Below are positions 1 to 8,799 of a stretch of 64,000 bases of DNA, in pieces. The notes beneath the pieces were generated by a model, which ran no database searches, was not told the origin of the DNA, and was given only the letters and a program-made list of their open reading frames with translations. Position numbers and translations under genes: made by a program. The stretch is from Actinomycetes bacterium (GTDB lineage: Bacteria; Actinomycetota; Acidimicrobiia; Acidimicrobiales; JAMCPL01), in the NCBI GenBank assembly GCA_021841005.1, contig JAKBVZ010000008.1:19668-83667 (forward strand). The letters run 5' to 3'. Positions within the stretch are counted from its first letter, which is position 1, and every line of letters begins with the position of its first letter.

Positions 1-236
1 AAGTGGCTGGCACGGTGACCCACAGGCAGCGGCCACCAACCGCCGGAGGCACTGTATTCATGAACTTGGAGGACGAAACAGGAATGGTGAATGTCGTCTT
101 TTCACCTGGAGCTTGGGTTCGATGGCAGCATGTGGCTCTATCCACAGACGCTCTTATAGTACAAGGCCACATCGAACATGCTGAAGGTGTTACAAGCCTC
201 ATAGCGGAAAAAGTAATGCCTCTTGACCCGCAATAA
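1..236 (+). CDS. dnaE2: Error-prone DNA polymerase DnaE2, C-terminal end (partial)
   Basis: The reading frame is open from the left edge and stops at TAA 234-236, so only the last 77 or so residues are present. They form the C-terminal OB-fold of the DnaE2 type of PolIII alpha subunit, recognisable from VTHRQRPPTAGGTVF followed by NLEDETGMVNVV, which is near-invariant in this family. DnaE2 is the SOS-induced error-prone polymerase that works with ImuA/ImuB in lesion bypass; those partners would lie to the left, outside the window. The GTG at position 3 is not a start; the gene begins upstream of the window. Confidence 0.85.
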   Translation, partial: VAGTVTHRQRPPTAGGTVFMNLEDETGMVNVVFSPGAWVRWQHVALSTDALIVQGHIEHAEGVTSLIAEKVMPLDPQ

Positions 237-443
237 GCAAGTAAACCTGCAAGACTGGAAAACATGCTTGCACGAAACCGAACCAGCAGAACCAGCAGCA
301 CACGCCCCAATGCAACAACAGGTACTGGTGCGACGAGTACAGGCGCACCAGATACCGGATCGGGAACCGGCACTAGAACCGCAACGGACAGGAAAGCCGT
401 GCCTTCCCGGGAGACTGCAACCATACAAGACGCAGCAGGGCCG

Positions 444-1970
444 ATGGAGGACGAATACCTCATACCCATGTATGCAGCCCGGGGACTGAGTACTCCCGTA
501 CCCCGGTACCGTATCCCGGAAGATTCCATGCCCGCCGGGGTAGCGGCCAAAATAATCGCGGACGAGCTTAACCTGGACGGCAATCCCGCCCTCAATCTGG
601 CATCCTTCGTGACCACCTGGATGGAACCGGAGGCTGACCAGCTCATAGTGTCCACCCTGGACAAGAACTTCGTCGATGCAGACGAATACCCACAGACTGT
701 AGAGATTCACGATCGTTGCGTAAATATAATAGCCAGCCTATTCCATGCACCTGAAGAGGCGAACTACACTGGCTGCGCGACAGTTGGTTCGTCAGAAGCG
801 ATACACCTTGCAGGCCTGGCCATGAAGTGGCGCTGGAGAGCGAAACGGCGGGCTACCGGCTTACCGGACGACCGGCCCAATATCGTAATGGGTCATAATG
901 TGCAGGTGTGCTGGGAGAAGTTCGCCAGGTACTTCGATGTGGAACCACGCTACGTTCCCCTGACGGAGAACAGGTATGTGATCGGCGTGGACGAAGCCAT
1001 GTCAAGGGTGGACGAGCGAACGATCGGCGTGGTCGGTATTCTCGGATCGACTTATACCGGCGAGTACGAACCGGTGGCCGGACTGGCGGCGGCTCTTGAC
1101 GACTTGCAGTCGAGAACGGGGTTGGATGTGCCGTTGCACGTGGACGCCGCCAGTGGAGGTTTCGTGGCACCATTCCTGCAGCCGGAACTTGAGTGGGACT
1201 TCCGGATCCCCCGGGTGTGCTCAATCAATACTTCAGGCCACAAGTACGGGCTCGTATACCCCGGAGTGGGCTGGGTCATCTGGCGTGATGAGTCCTACCT
1301 CTCAGAGGACCTGATATTTCACGTGAACTACCTGGGCGGAGACCATCCCACATTCCAGCTCAACTTCTCACGGGGAGCCAGCCAGATCATCGCACAATAC
1401 TACAACTTGCTACGCTTGGGTCGCCAAGGATATGCATCCATCATGCACGCGCTGCAGGCAAGTGCCAAGTGGCTTGCAGCACAGATAGGCTCACTGGGGA
1501 TATTCGAGATAGTGAACGACGGCAACGACCTGCCCGTAGTCTGTTTCAAGCTCACCGGGCGACACCCGTACACGGAATTCGACATATCGGATATTCTGAG
1601 AGAACGAGGATGGATCGTTCCAGCATATACTATGGCACCGGATGCCGAGCACATAGCCGTACTGAGGGTGGTGGTGCGCGAGGGGCTCAGCCGGGACCTG
1701 GCTGGTTCCTTGGTGGAGGACCTGTCCCATGCCATTGCACATCTGGAAGCAGGCGGGAAACCCGGCCTTGTAGCAAAAAAGCGTGAAGCTCGTGCAGGTG
1801 GCGTGGACCACGCAGGTCACATAGGCCACACGGACCACGCAGGTCGCGCAAACCATACAGCCCATACAGCCCATACTGGTAACCACGCGGCCGCCGCTGG
1901 CCAGGCAGATAGCAGCCAAACTACCGGAGATGGCATCCGGTCTCGCTCAAAGACTCATGGAGTGTGTTGA
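444..1970 (+). CDS. gad: Glutamate decarboxylase (PLP-dependent)
   Basis: Converts glutamate to GABA and CO2, consuming a proton; in acid-tolerant bacteria this serves acid resistance. The core matches the Gad family from its N-terminal segment (ADELNLDGNPALNLASF) through the PLP site SGHKYG, where the Lys binds the cofactor, preceded by HVDAASGGF. The ATG at 444 gives 508 residues and starts where the family starts. The frame is open further to an ATG at 264, which would add 60 Thr/Gly-rich residues, so the longer form cannot be excluded. After the catalytic core there is a tail of roughly 70 residues rich in His (DHAGHIGHTDHAG and similar), absent from typical Gad proteins. No GadC-type antiporter lies nearby. 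The GABA tail function is unknown; metal binding or pH sensing are possibilities only. Confidence 0.9.
   Translation: MEDEYLIPMYAARGLSTPVPRYRIPEDSMPAGVAAKIIADELNLDGNPALNLASFVTTWMEPEADQLIVSTLDKNFVDADEYPQTVEIHDRCVNIIASLFHAPEEANYTGCATVGSSEAIHLAGLAMKWRWRAKRRATGLPDDRPNIVMGHNVQVCWEKFARYFDVEPRYVPLTENRYVIGVDEAMSRVDERTIGVVGILGSTYTGEYEPVAGLAAALDDLQSRTGLDVPLHVDAASGGFVAPFLQPELEWDFRIPRVCSINTSGHKYGLVYPGVGWVIWRDESYLSEDLIFHVNYLGGDHPTFQLNFSRGASQIIAQYYNLLRLGRQGYASIMHALQASAKWLAAQIGSLGIFEIVNDGNDLPVVCFKLTGRHPYTEFDISDILRERGWIVPAYTMAPDAEHIAVLRVVVREGLSRDLAGSLVEDLSHAIAHLEAGGKPGLVAKKREARAGGVDHAGHIGHTDHAGRANHTAHTAHTGNHAAAAGQADSSQTTGDGIRSRSKTHGVC
1801..1886 (+). repeat. Degenerate tandem repeat coding the His-rich tail of Gad
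   Basis: The 14-mer GGACCACGCAGGTC occurs twice about 27 bp apart, followed by CATACAGCCCATACAGCCCATAC. In frame these encode repeated His-Ala/Thr-Gly-His units at the C-terminus of glutamate decarboxylase. Confidence 0.6.
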
Positions 1971-2106
1971 CTTTGGCACACGGCTGACCAATTCCAGTCC
2001 CGCTCAGGATCCTGAGTATGCAGCCCGATGCGCCTGCCCACGCTATGGCATCCGCATCCCATCCGTGAGGGAACCGGGCTGCCGGCAGCTACTCCGGCAG
2101 CCGCAC

Positions 2107-3081
2107 CTACTCCTCCGAAGGTTCCAGGTCCGCTACGATCCCGGCATCCGCCCACGGTACGACCATCGTGCCATCGGCATCCAACTTTACCTCGCCTGCC
2201 CACCCGGCAATAGGCGAACCACCAGTATAGATACCCTTGTCACTCATGCGATCAGCCCGTGCATTGACGTGCCTCTCTTTTGTGGCCCACTGAGCAGCTA
2301 TGGCTATGGTCATGAGCGAAGTGATCAGTCCAGTGACAATCCAGAATACGGAAGCACCGGCATGAGTGTTGGCAAGTGAGTACATCTGGGGATCGACGGA
2401 ATTATGAGCGGCTCCCCCCAACAACGCTATAGCGAGAAACGAGTCAAACGGCATGGCAAGTGCGCTTAGGCCTAGGCGTGCCGGATAAGTGAAACGCCGC
2501 CGCCCTATCCAGTCGATGCTGAGGAGAGGCCACCATACGAGACACCCGAAGAAAAGAAAAAGCGTGTTCACAAAGTCCATCAACGCTGGATGGTTCATTG
2601 CCGGAATAATCCCTCCTGCCAGAAAGAACCAGTACATTATCCCGTAGTTGCCCAGGTTGGCCGGTAGTGGATGGGCAAGATACATCCATGGACGGCTGGC
2701 AAAGAAGCGCAGCATCCTAACTTTCGTGACCCGCCTCACGGTCTGCATTGCCAGAGTCACCGGGGCACCAAGGGAAAGTAGGATGGGCGCTGCTAGCATG
2801 AGCAGCACATGCTGCATGACATGATCTATGAAAGTCCTGGAAGCGTAAGGCGAGATGCTCGACTGCCACGCTGCTGCCACGGAAAGCACGCCACCGACAA
2901 AACATACAGTACGTACAACGGGCCATCGCTTCGACTTGTGGGTGCGAAGCACCCTCACTGCCTGTAAATACCAGAGTACAGCGATAATTTCCACAGCCAA
3001 GGTCACTATCGCCCACGGCCCTGTTGCAAAGGTGATCAGTGCCCTCACCGGTGTCCACGGAGGAAGCTGCTGCATGGACAC
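2107..3081 (-). CDS. Cytochrome c oxidase assembly factor CtaG (caa3_CtaG family)
   Basis: Polytopic membrane protein of 324 residues with about seven predicted hydrophobic helices. The segment HVMQHVLLMLAAPILLSLG is typical of the caa3-type CtaG family (distinct from the Cox11/CtaG of proteobacteria), which is needed for formation of the copper centre of caa3/aa3 oxidases in Gram-positive bacteria. The C-terminal 60 residues are soluble and acidic. A GTG at 3081 or an ATG two codons later (3075) can start it; no strong ribosome binding site separates them. It converges with gad, leaving 136 bp, and lies downstream of the Gfo/Idh gene on the same strand. No oxidase subunit gene is in the window. 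Confidence 0.8.
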   Translation of the reverse strand: MSMQQLPPWTPVRALITFATGPWAIVTLAVEIIAVLWYLQAVRVLRTHKSKRWPVVRTVCFVGGVLSVAAAWQSSISPYASRTFIDHVMQHVLLMLAAPILLSLGAPVTLAMQTVRRVTKVRMLRFFASRPWMYLAHPLPANLGNYGIMYWFFLAGGIIPAMNHPALMDFVNTLFLFFGCLVWWPLLSIDWIGRRRFTYPARLGLSALAMPFDSFLAIALLGGAAHNSVDPQMYSLANTHAGASVFWIVTGLITSLMTIAIAAQWATKERHVNARADRMSDKGIYTGGSPIAGWAGEVKLDADGTMVVPWADAGIVADLEPSEE

Positions 3082-3104
3082 AGTCTACCGTGGACTGGGA
3101 GACC

Positions 3105-3191
3105 TGAGCAGTCTCCACGGGACTACTCAACGTGGTGGATGTACTATCCATACATCGGTCCTGGATAGGAAAACGTGAGCAGCCTCTACGG
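3105..3191. repeat. Direct repeat pair, 71 bp apart, at the 3' end of the Gfo/Idh gene
   Basis: TGAGCAGTCTCCACGG (3105-3120) and TGAGCAGCCTCTACGG (3176-3191) match at 14 of 16 positions; weaker similarity continues for about ten more bases (ACTACTCAAC against TTACTACAAC). The second copy covers the stop codon of the oxidoreductase gene. The middle segment contains an inverted repeat, CTATCC (3145-3150) with GGATAG. This appears to be an older, diverged member of the roughly 70 bp duplication class seen elsewhere in the window. Confidence 0.55.
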
Positions 3192-4328
3192 AATTACTAC
3201 AACCCCTCCATTGCTGAACGAGCGGTACGCCGCTTCGACAATCTCCATGGCGTAGTATCCGTCCCAGGGGTCCACCGTGGCGGGCCGGCGGTCATGGACG
3301 GCATGCACGAAATCGGCCACTCCCGCTACAATTGATGCTCCTTTCCACCACGCTGGATCATGGATTACGCTCGTCTGATGGGTACCGAAAAAATCCAGCT
3401 CACCCTTGAATATGGTGAGGGGTGGGTTAGCCAGCTGATCTACTACAATGGTCCCATCTGTGCCATGGATCTCCAGTCTCTCGTTCCAGGGCATCTCCGA
3501 CGTGAAGGTAAACTCAGACGTGAATAGCGCGCCGTTCGCCAAGGAACCAGACACTACTGCATGATCTTCCACCTCGCTCTCATCCACTAGCTTCGACCCG
3601 AATGCCCGGAGAGACGCCACTGGCCCGCACAGCCATTTCAATAAGTAGAAAGAATGAGGCCCGGCATCCATGATCGTGCCGCCAGCAGTGCCGTCTACAC
3701 GACCTTTCCAGAGCGACCTATCACGAAGTCGCTCCACTTCCGTCCCGCATACCAACGTGCGTATCAATCTCGGCTGGCCTATCTTGCCGGCATCCAACAG
3801 CTTCTTTGCTTCCTGGTAAGCATGAACGAACCGCGTATTCTCGGCCACCGTGAATACAAGTCCCTCCTGCCGCGCCAGCTCTATGAGTTCCCTGCACTGT
3901 GCCGACGAGGGTGCCATGGGCTTTTCAACCAGTACGTGCTTCCTGCTTTGCAACGCATCGCTAGCAACCTGGTAGTGAAGGGAATGTGGCAAGGTTATGT
4001 CTACCGCATCGACATCCGCATTGTTGAGCAGTGCACTGTAATCAGTGTACGCAGCGCATCCCAGGTCAGTGGAGACCTGGCGTGCCCTACCGGCATCCGT
4101 ATCGCACACTGCCACGATCTCTCCGGGTAATCCTGTTCCGGGCATCCTCATTGCATCAGCATCTCCGTCGCCATGTACTCGGGTATTCGGCCCATGTCCG
4201 GCGGCAGTCCGTTTGAACGCCTCTGCATGCACCGCGTGGATCGTACCAAGCCCGATCATGCCGACCCTCACTGGCCGTGGGTCGGGCGCGCCAATCTGGT
4301 CTTGTGCTATTGGAAGGTCCAGTGTCAT
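3186..4328 (-). CDS. Gfo/Idh/MocA family NAD(P)-dependent oxidoreductase
   Basis: 380 residues. The N-terminal Rossmann domain starts with VRVGMIGLGTIHAVHAEAF, and the family hallmark EKP motif is present (KHVLVEKPMA), whose Lys is catalytic. An insertion of about 25 residues follows the first beta-alpha unit (AAGHGPNTRVHGDGDADAM). The C-terminal alpha/beta domain ends DPWDGYYAMEIVEAAYRS, usual for members acting on sugars, inositols or related polyols. The substrate cannot be read from sequence. It lies 68 bp downstream of the M24 peptidase gene, probably in the same transcript. Confidence 0.85.
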   Translation of the reverse strand: MTLDLPIAQDQIGAPDPRPVRVGMIGLGTIHAVHAEAFKRTAAGHGPNTRVHGDGDADAMRMPGTGLPGEIVAVCDTDAGRARQVSTDLGCAAYTDYSALLNNADVDAVDITLPHSLHYQVASDALQSRKHVLVEKPMAPSSAQCRELIELARQEGLVFTVAENTRFVHAYQEAKKLLDAGKIGQPRLIRTLVCGTEVERLRDRSLWKGRVDGTAGGTIMDAGPHSFYLLKWLCGPVASLRAFGSKLVDESEVEDHAVVSGSLANGALFTSEFTFTSEMPWNERLEIHGTDGTIVVDQLANPPLTIFKGELDFFGTHQTSVIHDPAWWKGASIVAGVADFVHAVHDRRPATVDPWDGYYAMEIVEAAYRSFSNGGVVVIP

Positions 4329-4396
4329 CCCAGCTGCATAACCATCCTGTACACGCTATTTCCGGGCCCTGCATTGGGGCAGGCTCTATCATTCAT

Positions 4397-5677
4397 CTAC
4401 CAGACCTCCGAGGACAGCGAGATGATCTCCCTAGAAAGCTGCGATATCCGCCGGGAACCGGAGACATCGATTACGAATGTCTCCTCGTTGCCCACAAAGT
4501 CGATGCCCTCGACGGGAGTGTACAGCTCAATGTTGATGACCATACCTGCTTGAAGCGGGCGCTTCGATGCGGAAGTGATCCAGCGCTCTTCTGTCTGGAG
4601 GCCGATATGATGGCCTGCATGGTCAAAGAAGGGATCGAGGCCGTGTCGATTGAAGAGTTCCACGGCCAGCTGGAAAATATCGCCCTCTGGAGTTCCCGGA
4701 CACAGAGCCGCACCCACTTGATCGACAATGTCCACCATCATATCATGAGCCTTTACCAGCGCAGCAGGAGGCGTGCCCGTATAGACATAGCGGCGATTAT
4801 CAGATGCATACCCCTGGTAGAAAGCACCGAGATCCAGTGTCACCAGCCGATCACCGACGAGTGTCTCATCTATCGCCAGCTCAGGATTCTCCTTACCGAA
4901 CGATACCGTGACATGGCTGACTCCCGAAGCCCCGTTGGCCGCCATGATCTCTTTTGCCTTACTGATCAGATCGAGGCGCGACATGCCTGGACGGAGAAGG
5001 TCGAACAGTTCAGAAACGGACCGCTCTACTATCCTTATGGATTTTTCCAGAAACGCTATTTCCGCAGCACTTTTTACCACTCTCATGTCCAGCATGAGTG
5101 CGTCCACCAGCACTACCCTACTATCCCCGCTTACCCCGCCACCTTGATCTCCCCTACCACTGGCTGCACCAGCCATACCAGCATCACTTCCAGTGGTACC
5201 AGCAGCAACGGTACGAGCCCCTCCGGCACTGGCATCGACGCGGGCGCTGTTCACGCCAGTAGCGCCCATACCACAGGATTCCTCCAGCATTTTCACTACA
5301 TGATAAGGACAGGTCGACTCTATGCCTACCCGTCCTGGCTGCGTAGCTGCATGGTCCACAAGTTTACGAATTTCTCCAGTGGCACCCTCCCTGTCGAGAT
5401 AGAGCAACAGTTCGTCAGCACCAAAGTCCGCTCCCAGGGTGGAAACCAGCCAGCAGGCCAACATGACCTTGCCCTCACAGTCAATGCATGCCACAACCGG
5501 AAACTGATTGGAAAGAGTATGCAGGATGGGGTTGCCTGCGCTTGCGAGTACCGGATAGCCGGTCGCATAGAACACGTTCTCCGGGGAGGTAAGGATCATG
5601 GCTCCTATCCCTACCTCTTGCATTGTGGAGAGCAGCTTGTGCTTGTCGAATGATAACGGAACAAATCTATTGCCCAC
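4397..5677 (-). CDS. M24 family metallopeptidase (Xaa-Pro aminopeptidase type)
   Basis: Cleaves N-terminal residues preceding proline, or in some relatives acts as a creatinase/prolidase-like hydrolase. The N-terminal creatinase-like domain (TSPENVFYATGYP) is followed by a pita-bread domain with metal ligands visible as DLGAFYQGYASDNRR, the FDHAGHHIGLQTEE segment with the catalytic His, and conserved Glu residues in NIELYTPVEG and NEETF. The GTG at 5677 is preferred as start because AGGAGG lies 7 bases upstream (5685-5690); the first in-frame ATG (5704) has no such site. A low-complexity Gly/Ala/Thr/Ser insertion separates the two domains (GAARTVAAGTTGSDAGMAG-like). Divergent from the BKACE gene with 53 bp between starts. 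Confidence 0.82.
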   Translation of the reverse strand: MGNRFVPLSFDKHKLLSTMQEVGIGAMILTSPENVFYATGYPVLASAGNPILHTLSNQFPVVACIDCEGKVMLACWLVSTLGADFGADELLLYLDREGATGEIRKLVDHAATQPGRVGIESTCPYHVVKMLEESCGMGATGVNSARVDASAGGARTVAAGTTGSDAGMAGAASGRGDQGGGVSGDSRVVLVDALMLDMRVVKSAAEIAFLEKSIRIVERSVSELFDLLRPGMSRLDLISKAKEIMAANGASGVSHVTVSFGKENPELAIDETLVGDRLVTLDLGAFYQGYASDNRRYVYTGTPPAALVKAHDMMVDIVDQVGAALCPGTPEGDIFQLAVELFNRHGLDPFFDHAGHHIGLQTEERWITSASKRPLQAGMVINIELYTPVEGIDFVGNEETFVIDVSGSRRISQLSREIISLSSEVW

Positions 5678-5730
5678 GCGATAGCCTCCTTGTATGTACA
5701 TCATTACATATTAACGGTAGAGTAGGCCAC

Positions 5731-6534
5731 ATGGACAAGACACCAGTCATTATTACCGCTACTCCCAATGTGTGCTGGCTCCATCCCGAAGTACCCTACC
5801 CGTGCACGCCTGAGGAGCGCGCCGAGGAAGCGGGGCTCTGCGCGGAGAACGGCGCAGCTGTCCTCCATATGCACGGCGAAGACAGCTGGGCAGAATCGAT
5901 CAGGGCGGTACGGTCTTGTAGTGACATCATCATCCAGTGCGGCATGTCCAGCCTTTCGCTCGACTCCCGCATGGAGGCGCTGGAAAGTGGAACGGATATG
6001 CTCTCGGTGATAGCGAGTCACCACGATGAGGCATTCGCCGGAGGCATCAATACCAACGTACTGCATACCCGTGATGAGCTCGAGGCCTACGCAAGCGCTT
6101 CCGCTCGCTATGGAATAAAGCTGGAGTTCGAAATATGGCATACAGGCTCCATATGGAACCTTGCATACCTGATCAAGCGCGACCTTGTATCACCGCCGTT
6201 TGTGACCACGCTCTTCTTCAACTGGCCGGGCGGAACGTGGTCGCCAGCCGATCCCGAAGAATACCTTCATCGGCGTCGTTATCTCCCCGAGGACTCTGTG
6301 GCCACCGTCAGCATCATGGGAGATGGTCAGATGGAGCTTATGGCCTGTGCCCTGGCGGCGGGCGACCATATACGGGTAGGAACGGAGGACAACCCCTACG
6401 GTCGTAATGGCACTTTGCTTGCCACCCATGAGCTTGTACGCGAAGCCGCAGAACTCGCTCATTCCATGGGAAGACCAGTCGCCACCCCCGCTCGAGCCAG
6501 GGAAATACTGGGTATAGGAGACATCCGTGAATGA
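5731..6534 (+). CDS. Beta-keto acid cleavage enzyme (BKACE, DUF849) family protein
   Basis: About 267 residues. The family condenses a beta-keto acid with acetyl-CoA to give acetoacetate and a CoA ester, using Zn held by a His-x-His pair. Recognisable features are the start [21 protein letters not shown], the HMHGE motif, the segment [18 protein letters not shown], and [15 protein letters not shown] near the end. The ATG at 5731 starts exactly at the family N-terminus. It is followed by the SDR gene with an 8 bp overlap, so the two are probably translationally coupled. Together with the SDR, FAH-family enzyme and transporter it suggests uptake and breakdown of a carboxylic acid; the specific substrate is unknown. 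Confidence 0.82.
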   Translation: MDKTPVIITATPNVCWLHPEVPYPCTPEERAEEAGLCAENGAAVLHMHGEDSWAESIRAVRSCSDIIIQCGMSSLSLDSRMEALESGTDMLSVIASHHDEAFAGGINTNVLHTRDELEAYASASARYGIKLEFEIWHTGSIWNLAYLIKRDLVSPPFVTTLFFNWPGGTWSPADPEEYLHRRRYLPEDSVATVSIMGDGQMELMACALAAGDHIRVGTEDNPYGRNGTLLATHELVREAAELAHSMGRPVATPARAREILGIGDIRE

Positions 6535-7447
6535 CCGGACCGGAAAGGTCGCAGTAGTAACCGGAGCGGCTCATGGAATCGGCCGCGCAACCGCAATACG
6601 CTTGGACATGCTCGGATATTCAGTCGTAGCGATAGACATTGTCCCGGAAGAAGATGCGGCACTTGCTGGATGGCATGAGTATGATGCCGCCGCACCCACA
6701 CCCACTCCCACACCCACACCTACACCCACTCCTACACCCACTCCTACACCCACTCCTACACCCACTCCTACACCCACTCCTACACCCACTCCTACACCCA
6801 CACCCACACCCACACCCACAGACATACCTATCGTGTCGCGGTACTACCAGTGCGATGTATCTGACGAAGATGCAGTCTCACAAGTAATCGCCAGTATAGT
6901 ATCCGATTACGGTCGTATAGATGTACTGGCCAATGTGGCGGGAGTTGTACTTGTCAAGCCATTCCAGGAAACTTCCTGGGAGGAATACCGCAAGGTCGTG
7001 GATACCAACTTGGGAGGTACTTTCTTGATGTGCAAGTACACGATCCCGATCATGATCCAGACCAAGGGTGGATCGATAGTATGCATGGCATCCGTCTCCG
7101 GCCATGTCGGGCAGCGTGACCATGCACTCTACGGCTCGACCAAGGGGGCAATAATCTCCATGGTAAGGGCGCTCGCCTGGGAGTTGGCACCATACAGGAT
7201 CAGGGTCAATTCAGTAAGCCCCGGCTCGGTCGATACAGCCATGCTGCGCGGAGACATTTCCCTGGAGGCACAGCGGATGGGTCTTTCTTTTGATGAAGTG
7301 AAGGCTGAAAGGGAAGGCGAGCAGGCTCTGGGTCGCTGGGCTGAACCGGATGAGATAGCAGAGGCTGTCTGCTTTCTTGCCGGGGAATCAGCATCGTTTA
7401 TCACTGGCACGGACCTGCTAGTGGATGGTGGGTGGGTAGCAAGGTAG
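6527..7447 (+). CDS. SDR family oxidoreductase with an internal (Pro-Thr)21 insertion
   Basis: Short-chain dehydrogenase of 306 residues. The NAD(P) motif [11 protein letters not shown], the NVAG motif and the catalytic S-YxxxK group ([19 protein letters not shown]) are intact, and the C-terminus [10 protein letters not shown] is typical. Residues 57-98 are 21 consecutive Pro-Thr pairs sitting between beta-strand 2 and beta-strand 3 of the Rossmann fold, a surface loop; without it the protein would have the normal length of about 264. The GTG at 6527 is the only start in frame that covers the first strand and has AGGAGA five bases upstream (6516-6521). Overlaps the BKACE stop. Substrate unknown; probably oxidises or reduces an intermediate of the same pathway. 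Confidence 0.88.
   Translation: MNDRTGKVAVVTGAAHGIGRATAIRLDMLGYSVVAIDIVPEEDAALAGWHEYDAAAPTPTPTPTPTPTPTPTPTPTPTPTPTPTPTPTPTPTPTPTPTDIPIVSRYYQCDVSDEDAVSQVIASIVSDYGRIDVLANVAGVVLVKPFQETSWEEYRKVVDTNLGGTFLMCKYTIPIMIQTKGGSIVCMASVSGHVGQRDHALYGSTKGAIISMVRALAWELAPYRIRVNSVSPGSVDTAMLRGDISLEAQRMGLSFDEVKAEREGEQALGRWAEPDEIAEAVCFLAGESASFITGTDLLVDGGWVAR
6695..6820 (+). repeat. Hexanucleotide-based microsatellite (126 bp) coding (Pro-Thr)21
   Basis: Alternating CCN-ACN codons built from CCCACA, CCTACA and CCCACT hexamers, with a 12 bp higher-order period (CCTACACCCACT) through the central part. Unit changes add or remove two codons and never shift frame, so length can vary without destroying the SDR gene. The minus strand reads GGGTGTGGGTGTGGG and similar, a potential G-quadruplex in the template strand. 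Confidence 0.95.
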
Positions 7448-7544
7448 CAAGGTGGAAGTGTATCCAGTGAGTGGACGTCTACGGAGTCGAATTGGGAGCA
7501 GCGCAGGATCTACCAGTAGCAAGGTGGAAGTGTATCCAGTGAGT
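7444..7544. repeat. Direct repeat pair, 72 bp apart, at the 3' end of the SDR gene
   Basis: An exact 29 bp sequence (7444-7472 and 7516-7544, beginning GTAGCAAGGTGGAAG) is separated by a 43 bp unrelated segment. The first copy includes the SDR stop codon TAG (7445-7447). The octamer GTAGCAAG also occurs once more, directly before the first copy. The rest of the gap to the next gene holds no recognisable feature. Confidence 0.9.
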
Positions 7545-7653
7545 AGATGCCGGGGAGATGGGTGGTAGGTTGGCCGAGGCGGTGGTGTTGCCGGCAGGTT
7601 ATAAAGCGCACGAGGACGAACTGCAAGCAACCGGACAGGAAGGAAATCCATAG

Positions 7654-8529
7654 ATGAGGCTGGTAGGTTACGAAGCACGCGATGGACGGCGCATAGGCGT
7701 ACTGCATGGCAACATAGTGGTGCCGCTGGGGCAGATTGATGACTTCTTCACCGCACTGCCGGAGTCGCTGGAAGAAGCCCGCAGCGTCCGAGCCCGCAAC
7801 GCTGCGATCGATGACGACGAGACCGGTAACGTTGCTCCTACCCGGCACACCTTGGAGCTGGAATCGCTCACCTTGGCGCCGCCGGTACCCACCACCTCGC
7901 GAGTACTGTGCATAGGACTCAATTATGCCCGCCATGCCGCAGAGTCAGGGAAGGAGCTCCCATCCAAACCAACGATCTTTGCAAGATTCCCATCGACCCT
8001 GACGGGTGCGGGCAGCGAAGTTCCCATACCTCCTGGCGATGAGCGTCTTGACTGGGAAGGAGAACTGGCCGTGGTAATCGGGGCAACGTTGAAAAATGTT
8101 GGTCCGCAAGAAGCCAATGCAGCAATACTGGGTTATACCTGCCTTAACGACCTCAGCGCAAGAGGATACCAACATGCTACCACACAATGGACACTGGGAA
8201 AGAATGCCGATCGCACTGCGCCAGCCGGTCCTGTGCTTGTCACACCTGATGAGTTGGGCGATCCTTACAATCTTAATCTGGAGACCCGGGTCAATGGCAT
8301 AACCATGCAGTCCGGCAACACTTCGGATATGATATTTCGCGCTCCAGACATTCTCGCATATATCTCAGGCTCGATGACGCTCTTGCCTGGCGACGTGCTC
8401 TCGACGGGAACGCCTGAAGGTGTGGGAGCCGACCGTACTCCCCCAATCTACTTGTCGGACGGCGATCTAGTGGAAGTGGAGATAGAGGGAATAGGAGCGT
8501 TGCCTACCCGGATCGTGCGGCAACGGTAG
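7654..8529 (+). CDS. Fumarylacetoacetate hydrolase (FAH) family protein
   Basis: 291 residues with the FAH catalytic fold: CIGLNYARHAAESG, the metal-binding acids in DWEGELAVVIG, and LSARGYQHATTQW. The end LPGDVLSTGTPEGVG is characteristic. Members hydrolyse or decarboxylate beta-diketo and oxalo compounds (acylpyruvases, 2-oxohept-3-enedioate isomerases and others), so only the family can be given. Start ATG 7654 follows AGGAAAT and leads directly into the usual N-terminal domain (MRLVGYEARDGRRIGVL). Its position after BKACE and SDR supports a shared degradation route for a carboxylate. Confidence 0.88.
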   Translation: MRLVGYEARDGRRIGVLHGNIVVPLGQIDDFFTALPESLEEARSVRARNAAIDDDETGNVAPTRHTLELESLTLAPPVPTTSRVLCIGLNYARHAAESGKELPSKPTIFARFPSTLTGAGSEVPIPPGDERLDWEGELAVVIGATLKNVGPQEANAAILGYTCLNDLSARGYQHATTQWTLGKNADRTAPAGPVLVTPDELGDPYNLNLETRVNGITMQSGNTSDMIFRAPDILAYISGSMTLLPGDVLSTGTPEGVGADRTPPIYLSDGDLVEVEIEGIGALPTRIVRQR

Positions 8530-8799
8530 CAAGGCGGCAAGGTTACCGAAGCATCCCGACACTGTCACATGTGAAAGCATTTACAGCGTACTGTCGCGCA
8601 GTTGATAATATAATCTGCAACAATAGCCACTCAGCACAGTAGATATGTGTATGCTGGGATACCAGGTGGCAGGTTTCGGAGGTGTGGGTATAGGGATGCG
8701 TGAGCGTAGGTATGTAGGTGGAGCGCGGTCGTGAGGGCAGGCAAGGGTGTTGCCAAAATTGAGGGCATTAGCCGGAAAAAGCAGCAAGGCTGACAAATA

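Noticed and set aside
4277..5653. 458-residue + strand open frame
   Set aside because: It is antisense to the M24 peptidase, which has full family motifs; the + strand product shows no domain.
6571..6825. Minus-strand frame coding alternating Gly-Val
   Set aside because: Only the complement of the Pro-Thr microsatellite; no start context or domain.
8581..8614. Promoter before the transporter gene at TATAAT 8609-8614
   Set aside because: No -35 box at suitable distance; the nearest TTTACA is 22-23 bases away.
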